This document shows, piece after piece, positions 40,709-44,040 of a stretch of 44,040 nucleotides of DNA. The first letter of the stretch is position 1. The number at the start of each line of letters is the position of its first letter. Under the pieces are notes generated by a model. That model did not search any database, had not been told where the DNA came from, and saw only the letters and a list, made by a program, of their open reading frames with translations. Made by a program: the position numbers and the translations under genes. The stretch comes from an uncultured Prevotella sp. (GTDB taxonomy: Bacteria; Bacteroidota; Bacteroidia; Bacteroidales; Bacteroidaceae), in assembly GCA_944320305.1 (NCBI GenBank), contig CALUGW010000020.1:1-44040 (forward strand), given 5' to 3'.

Positions 40709-41686
40709 TTAAATACTCAGTTCGTCAAGCACCTTGATAAGTTTCATGTCGAGCGGCTTGTCTGTGCGGATTGCGTCGCTGAACGGCACGTAGACAACCT
40801 CATTGTTCCTCACACCGATCATCACGTTGCGCTGCCCCTGCATGATAGCCTCGATGGCGCCCACGCCGGTGCGGCTGGCCAGAATGCGGTCGTGGGCCGA
40901 CGGGCGCCCGCCGCGCTGCAGGTGGCCGAGTATTGAGACGCGCACATCGTAGTCAGGGAACTCGTTGCGCACGCGGTCTGCATAATACAGAGCGCCGCAT
41001 TTGGGGCTTTCAGACACGATGACGATGCAGCTCTTCTTCGACTTGCGGATGCCGCGCTCCATGAATCGCGCGAGCTGGTCGACGTCTGTCGAGTCTTCGG
41101 GAATGATGGCCGCCTCGGCACCGCTGGCTATGGCGCTGTTCTGCGCCAGGAAGCCAGCGTCGCGCCCCATCACCTCTATAAAGAATATGCGCTCGTGGCT
41201 CTGGGCGGTGTCTCTGATGCGGTCCACGCACTCCACGATTGTGTTCATTGTCGTGTCGTAGCCGATTGTGGAGTCCGTGCCATAGAGGTCGTTGTCGATG
41301 GTGCCGGGCAGCCCCACACAGCACACGTCATACTCAGCGGCAAAGTCGCGGGCGCCGGTAAGAGAACCGTTTCCGCCGATGACCACGAGGGCGTCTATCT
41401 CCTCTTTAACCATTGTCTCGTATGCCTTCTGCCTGCCTTCAGGCGTCATGAACTCCTTGCTGCGGGCTGTTTTTAATATTGTACCGCCCTGCATGATTAT
41501 GCCGCTGACGTTCTCGGTCGTAAACGGCACCACCTCGTCGTTTATAAGTCCGTCGTAGCCTCGGTAAATTCCCTTTATCTTGAAACCGTTGCAGATGCCG
41601 GCTCTGGTCACGGCCCTTATGGCCGCGTTCATGCCGGGAGCGTCTCCGCCGGAGGTCAGAACTCCGATAGTCTTAATCTTACCCAT
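40709..41686 (-). CDS. pfkA: 6-phosphofructokinase (PfkA family)
   Basis: The 325-residue enzyme phosphorylates fructose 6-phosphate at C1, the committing step of glycolysis. [39 protein letters not shown] (catalytic Asp in TIDND), [11 protein letters not shown] and [20 protein letters not shown] are as in bacterial ATP-dependent enzymes. In the GGDGS motif the Asp (E. coli Asp103, Mg-ATP site) is Asn106 here ([11 protein letters not shown]); the codon is AAC. The following Gly, the main ATP versus PPi determinant, is kept. It lies 41 bp behind the antiporter gene and may share its transcript, since I see no clear -7 box of its own. Confidence 0.93.
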   Translation of the reverse strand: MGKIKTIGVLTSGGDAPGMNAAIRAVTRAGICNGFKIKGIYRGYDGLINDEVVPFTTENVSGIIMQGGTILKTARSKEFMTPEGRQKAYETMVKEEIDALVVIGGNGSLTGARDFAAEYDVCCVGLPGTIDNDLYGTDSTIGYDTTMNTIVECVDRIRDTAQSHERIFFIEVMGRDAGFLAQNSAIASGAEAAIIPEDSTDVDQLARFMERGIRKSKKSCIVIVSESPKCGALYYADRVRNEFPDYDVRVSILGHLQRGGRPSAHDRILASRTGVGAIEAIMQGQRNVMIGVRNNEVVYVPFSDAIRTDKPLDMKLIKVLDELSI

Positions 41687-41727
41687 AATCTTTTACCTTA
41701 AAATATTTTGTTGTCAGTTATCCGTTG

Positions 41728-43137
41728 TCACCCCATCAGGAAGCACTCCAGCCACAGCACGGCGAAGCCCAGCACCCAGCCAACGACCACACTGGCCGTG
41801 CAGTTCTTTATATACCAGCCCACGTGCATCCGCTCCATCTTCATAAGCGCCAGTCCGCTCGGGTTTGTGAAGCACAGCAGGCAGCCGCCGACAGCCGTCG
41901 AATAGGCCATGATTTTCCAGAAAGCTCCGTTGGGCATGAAGTTGGCGGCATAACCGGCATCGGCCATGCCCGAGGCCGCTGCCGTCTCGGCCACGGGATA
42001 CATCGAGATGCCAGTCATCATAACCGTAAACGCGTCGAATATTCCGCTGAACAGCCCGGCCATGCCTCCCGTCACCCAGACGTTGCGCACGTAGTGGTCT
42101 ATCCACCCGGCCATGATGGCGAAGGCCCCGGTCTCCTGCACAACGCCCATGGCGAGCATTATGCCCATGACAAAGAGCATGAGCTGTATGCTGCCGTACT
42201 GGAGGATGCGCGGCGTGCGGCGCAGGATCATCTGGTCGGCATTCATCAGCCTGTGGTTGAAAATCTCGTTTATCACCCACAGCACCGACAGCACGCACAT
42301 CGCCCCGAGGAAGGGGCTGAGCTTGGTTATGCTGTGGAAAGTGGGTATGAACCACAGGCCGCCGATGCCCACCAGGAGCATCACAATGCGCTGCCAGCGG
42401 TTCAGGTTGGTGTCGTCGCCGCGATACGGGGCCGCAGGCCACTCCACGTCGAGGCGCTCGGGCAGGCTGCGGCTCAGCAGATACGTGGGCACCACCCAGG
42501 CCACGATGGCCGGCAGGGCCAGATAGGCCGAAAAGTCAGACGCCGTGACGGCGCCGTTGCCCCAGAGTATCACGCCGGCCGGATCGCCTATGACCGTGAA
42601 GCACCCGCCGGTGTTTGCGGCGAGCACTATGGCGCAGCCCACCACCATGCGCTGCCTGCGGCTCTGAATGATGTTGTGCATGATGGTGAGCATCATTGTT
42701 GTGGTGGTGAGGTTGTCCAGATTGGCCGATATTATAAATGTGGCCAGGGTTATGCTCCACAGCAGCCTCTTGCTGTTGCGGGTCCTTATCCACTCGCTCA
42801 CAAAGTCGAAGCAGCCGTTGTTGTTGAGCATCTCCACTATCGACATGGTGGCGAGCAGGAACATGACAATGGCGCCGGCCTTGCCCACATACTTCAGGAA
42901 TATCTCGTCGTAAATGAAGTGCTTCACCGCGCTGCTCGTGTGGCCAGCGCCGGCCAGAAAATCAAGATACTCGTGCCTGTGCTGGCTCATAACGAAGTCT
43001 GTGCCGTAGCAGATGTAAAGCACCCACCCCACCGTACCGACGAAGATGGCCACGGCCGCCTTGTCGATGCGCGTCAGATGCGACGTGGCGATAAGCAGGC
43101 AGCCCAGAAGCAGTATCAGTACAACAATCAGTGTCAT
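41728..43137 (-). CDS. nhaD: Na+/H+ antiporter, NhaD type
   Basis: The 469-residue inner-membrane protein has about 12 hydrophobic helices and the NhaD/ArsB ion-transporter fold. Diagnostic stretches are FIISANLDNLTTTTMML, LAANTGGCFTVIGDPAGVIL and GIFDAFTVMMTGISMYP, with acidic residues inside membrane segments. It exports Na+ (or Li+) in exchange for protons. I choose the ATG at 43137 (MTLIVVLILLLGCLLIATSH) over 43194, because the promoter box at 43164-43171 lies between the two. No other ion-transport gene is adjacent. Confidence 0.88.
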   Translation of the reverse strand: MTLIVVLILLLGCLLIATSHLTRIDKAAVAIFVGTVGWVLYICYGTDFVMSQHRHEYLDFLAGAGHTSSAVKHFIYDEIFLKYVGKAGAIVMFLLATMSIVEMLNNNGCFDFVSEWIRTRNSKRLLWSITLATFIISANLDNLTTTTMMLTIMHNIIQSRRQRMVVGCAIVLAANTGGCFTVIGDPAGVILWGNGAVTASDFSAYLALPAIVAWVVPTYLLSRSLPERLDVEWPAAPYRGDDTNLNRWQRIVMLLVGIGGLWFIPTFHSITKLSPFLGAMCVLSVLWVINEIFNHRLMNADQMILRRTPRILQYGSIQLMLFVMGIMLAMGVVQETGAFAIMAGWIDHYVRNVWVTGGMAGLFSGIFDAFTVMMTGISMYPVAETAAASGMADAGYAANFMPNGAFWKIMAYSTAVGGCLLCFTNPSGLALMKMERMHVGWYIKNCTASVVVGWVLGFAVLWLECFLMG

Positions 43138-43163
43138 GCAGTTCTTCGGTGTAATGGTCGCCA

Positions 43164-43171
43164 CAAAGTTA
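43164..43171 (-). promoter_or_regulatory. nhaD promoter, -7 box
   Basis: The minus strand reads TAACTTTG, a perfect TAnnTTTG match 27 bp before the ATG at 43137. It decides the start codon of nhaD. Confidence 0.7.
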
Positions 43172-43194
43172 GCAATCTTTTTCCGAAACCGCAA

Positions 43195-43556
43195 AACGCC
43201 GACTCGGAAATTGAGCAGGTTTAACGAGATTTTAATCTGGCATGGCGGATGTTTTTTGTTTTCTCCGCAAGATTAGCCTATAACCGCACGGCAGCTTTTC
43301 ATGCCCGGCGCCACGCGCCGTTGACCCTGCACGCGCCCGTCAGGCACCACGCCGCACCCGCGAGCCGGATGTAAACAAACCTTTAGACTGTTAATTTTGG
43401 CGGAAAGAAGCCTCTGAAATTTCGCGAATTTGAAAACGAAATGCACTTTTGCCGGAAATTCGTGGAATATGAGTGTGCAATCGCAACCTGTTGGCCTTAT
43501 TAGACTTATTAGTCCAATTGGTCAAATTGTGCAATAAAATCGACCCAAAAGAAGCC
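43195..43556. other. Intergenic stretch without a gene
   Basis: The reading frames here have no recognisable protein pattern. I see no RNA gene or terminator. It leads into the 22-bp repeat locus 4. Confidence 0.5.
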
Positions 43557-43688
43557 CCTTTTCGCCCCCGACACGGCCTTTTTGAGCCTGCAAAAAGGGT
43601 CATTTCGGCTTTCAATATGACCCATATCGCCATGCGAAATGGCCTATATCGCACTCCAATATAGCCCATTTCGCAAGGCGAATGGCTG
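43557..43688. repeat. 22-bp periodic repeat, locus 4 (six units)
   Basis: Six consecutive units of exactly 22 bp (43557, 43579, 43601, 43623, 43645, 43667) follow the pattern CnTWTCGCAnnGCGAAATRGCC. The best units are CATATCGCCATGCGAAATGG and TATATCGCACTCCAATATAG. Each unit combines two half palindromes, TTCGC-nnn-GCGAA and GGCC, so it reads similarly on both strands. This is the clearest locus of the family. Confidence 0.9.
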
Positions 43689-43914
43689 TTTTTGGTAAAA
43701 CAAGCAGCAAAAAGTCGTCCGGAATTTTCTATTTCATCACTTTTTGAAGTGTTAAATCTGGGAGCCAAAGCCCCACCTCTTTATATTGAAGTAGGCCAAG
43801 GCCATAACCGCCCCAACCGTCAACGCCAGAACGCCGACGCACACAACGGAACGGTCCGCCTGTAGTGCCAGTAGTACCTGCCGCAAAACAAACAAAAAGA
43901 AAATTGCCCAAAAA

Positions 43915-43946
43915 TTTGGTGGTTCGGAATAAAGTGCGTACCTTTG
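43915..43946 (+). promoter_or_regulatory. tRNA-Lys promoter (-33 and -7)
   Basis: TTTG at 43915-43918 and TACCTTTG at 43939-43946 are separated by 20 bp, about 28 bp before the tRNA 5' end. Confidence 0.75.
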
Positions 43947-43974
43947 CACCCGCTTAACAGAAACAAAGCGCGAT

Positions 43975-44040
43975 GCGCCTGTAGCTCAGTTGGTAGAGCA
44001 CCTGACTCTTAATCAGGGTGTCCAGGGTTCGACCCCCTGC
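43975..44040 (+). tRNA. tRNA-Lys (CTT), cut by the window end
   Basis: The D-arm GCTCAGTTGGTAGAGC, the anticodon arm CCTGA-CTCTTAA-TCAGG with anticodon CTT, and the T-arm CAGGG-TTCGACC-CCCTG are all intact. The 5' acceptor strand is GCGCCTG; its 3' partner lies beyond the window, so the acceptor stem cannot be checked. tRNA-Lys genes often serve as attachment sites, but no integrase is visible here. Confidence 0.93.

Noticed and set aside
43557-43688. 22-bp repeats as a CRISPR array
   Set aside because: There are no constant repeats separated by unique spacers. The units are contiguous, degenerate and dyad-symmetric, and no cas genes are present.
43391-43768. 125-codon reverse frame upstream of tRNA-Lys
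   Set aside because: It runs through the 22-bp repeat array and owes its residues to the repeat. No start signal or family match.

Overview
The window is chromosomal DNA from a member of the Bacteroidota, order Bacteroidales. I cannot choose between Prevotellaceae, Muribaculaceae and relatives. The evidence is many Bacteroidetes-type -7 promoter boxes (TAnnTTTG) upstream of genes, almost no Shine-Dalgarno sequences, a TonB receptor with a carboxypeptidase-D-like N-terminal domain paired with a surface lipoprotein, the atpD-C-(I-like)-B-E-F-H-A-G operon order, and a TPR-membrane-HTH regulator of the kind common in this phylum.

Layout. 1-400: a hairpin and the stub of a tyrosine recombinase gene. 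418-3200: ppdK. 3757-7978: a forward operon, kdsA, kdsD, a secreted phospholipase-D-like protein and an acyltransferase, mainly cell-envelope work (Kdo synthesis, lipid or polysaccharide modification). 7930-11116 (reverse): a large TPR protein and an orphan substrate-binding lipoprotein, divergent from radA (11281-12675). pyk (reverse) converges on radA at a strong terminator. 14419-15990: a membrane-anchored TPR/HTH protein. 16007-17145: a gene-free stretch packed with three families of short palindromic repeats. 17145-19981: three secreted proteins, ending in a thioredoxin-like/propeller-like protein, behind a promoter with four phased direct repeats. 20093-25127 (reverse): a TonB-dependent receptor and a surface beta-helix lipoprotein with a 357-codon internal duplication. 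Upstream lies an 11-bp-periodic array that looks like a Pho box. 25486-29713: aminotransferase, LolC/E-like permease and acyl-CoA synthetase. 29866-31029: ribosomal operon rpsF-rpsR-rplI. 31181-32642 (reverse): an ADP-ribosylglycohydrolase and two broken genes, probably mobile-element remains. 33232-40572 (reverse): complete F1Fo ATP synthase operon. 40709-43137 (reverse): pfkA and an NhaD-type antiporter. 43975-end: tRNA-Lys(CTT), cut by the window edge.

How the parts fit. pfkA, pyk and ppdK place three control points of glycolysis and pyruvate/PEP interconversion in the window. The ATP synthase and NhaD antiporter both act on the ion gradient. Most are housekeeping genes.

The most unusual content is non-coding. 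A degenerate 22-bp periodic, dyad-symmetric repeat occurs in four intergenic regions (3480-3545, 16450-16545, 32790-32905, 43557-43688). Two further families of terminal-inverted-repeat elements cluster between 14.3 and 17.7 kb. Two apparent operator arrays have 10-11 bp phasing (17026-17067 and 25270-25354). The second suggests that the TonB receptor/beta-helix pair belongs to a phosphate-starvation regulon. All functional statements come from reading the sequence and family knowledge; no searches were run.
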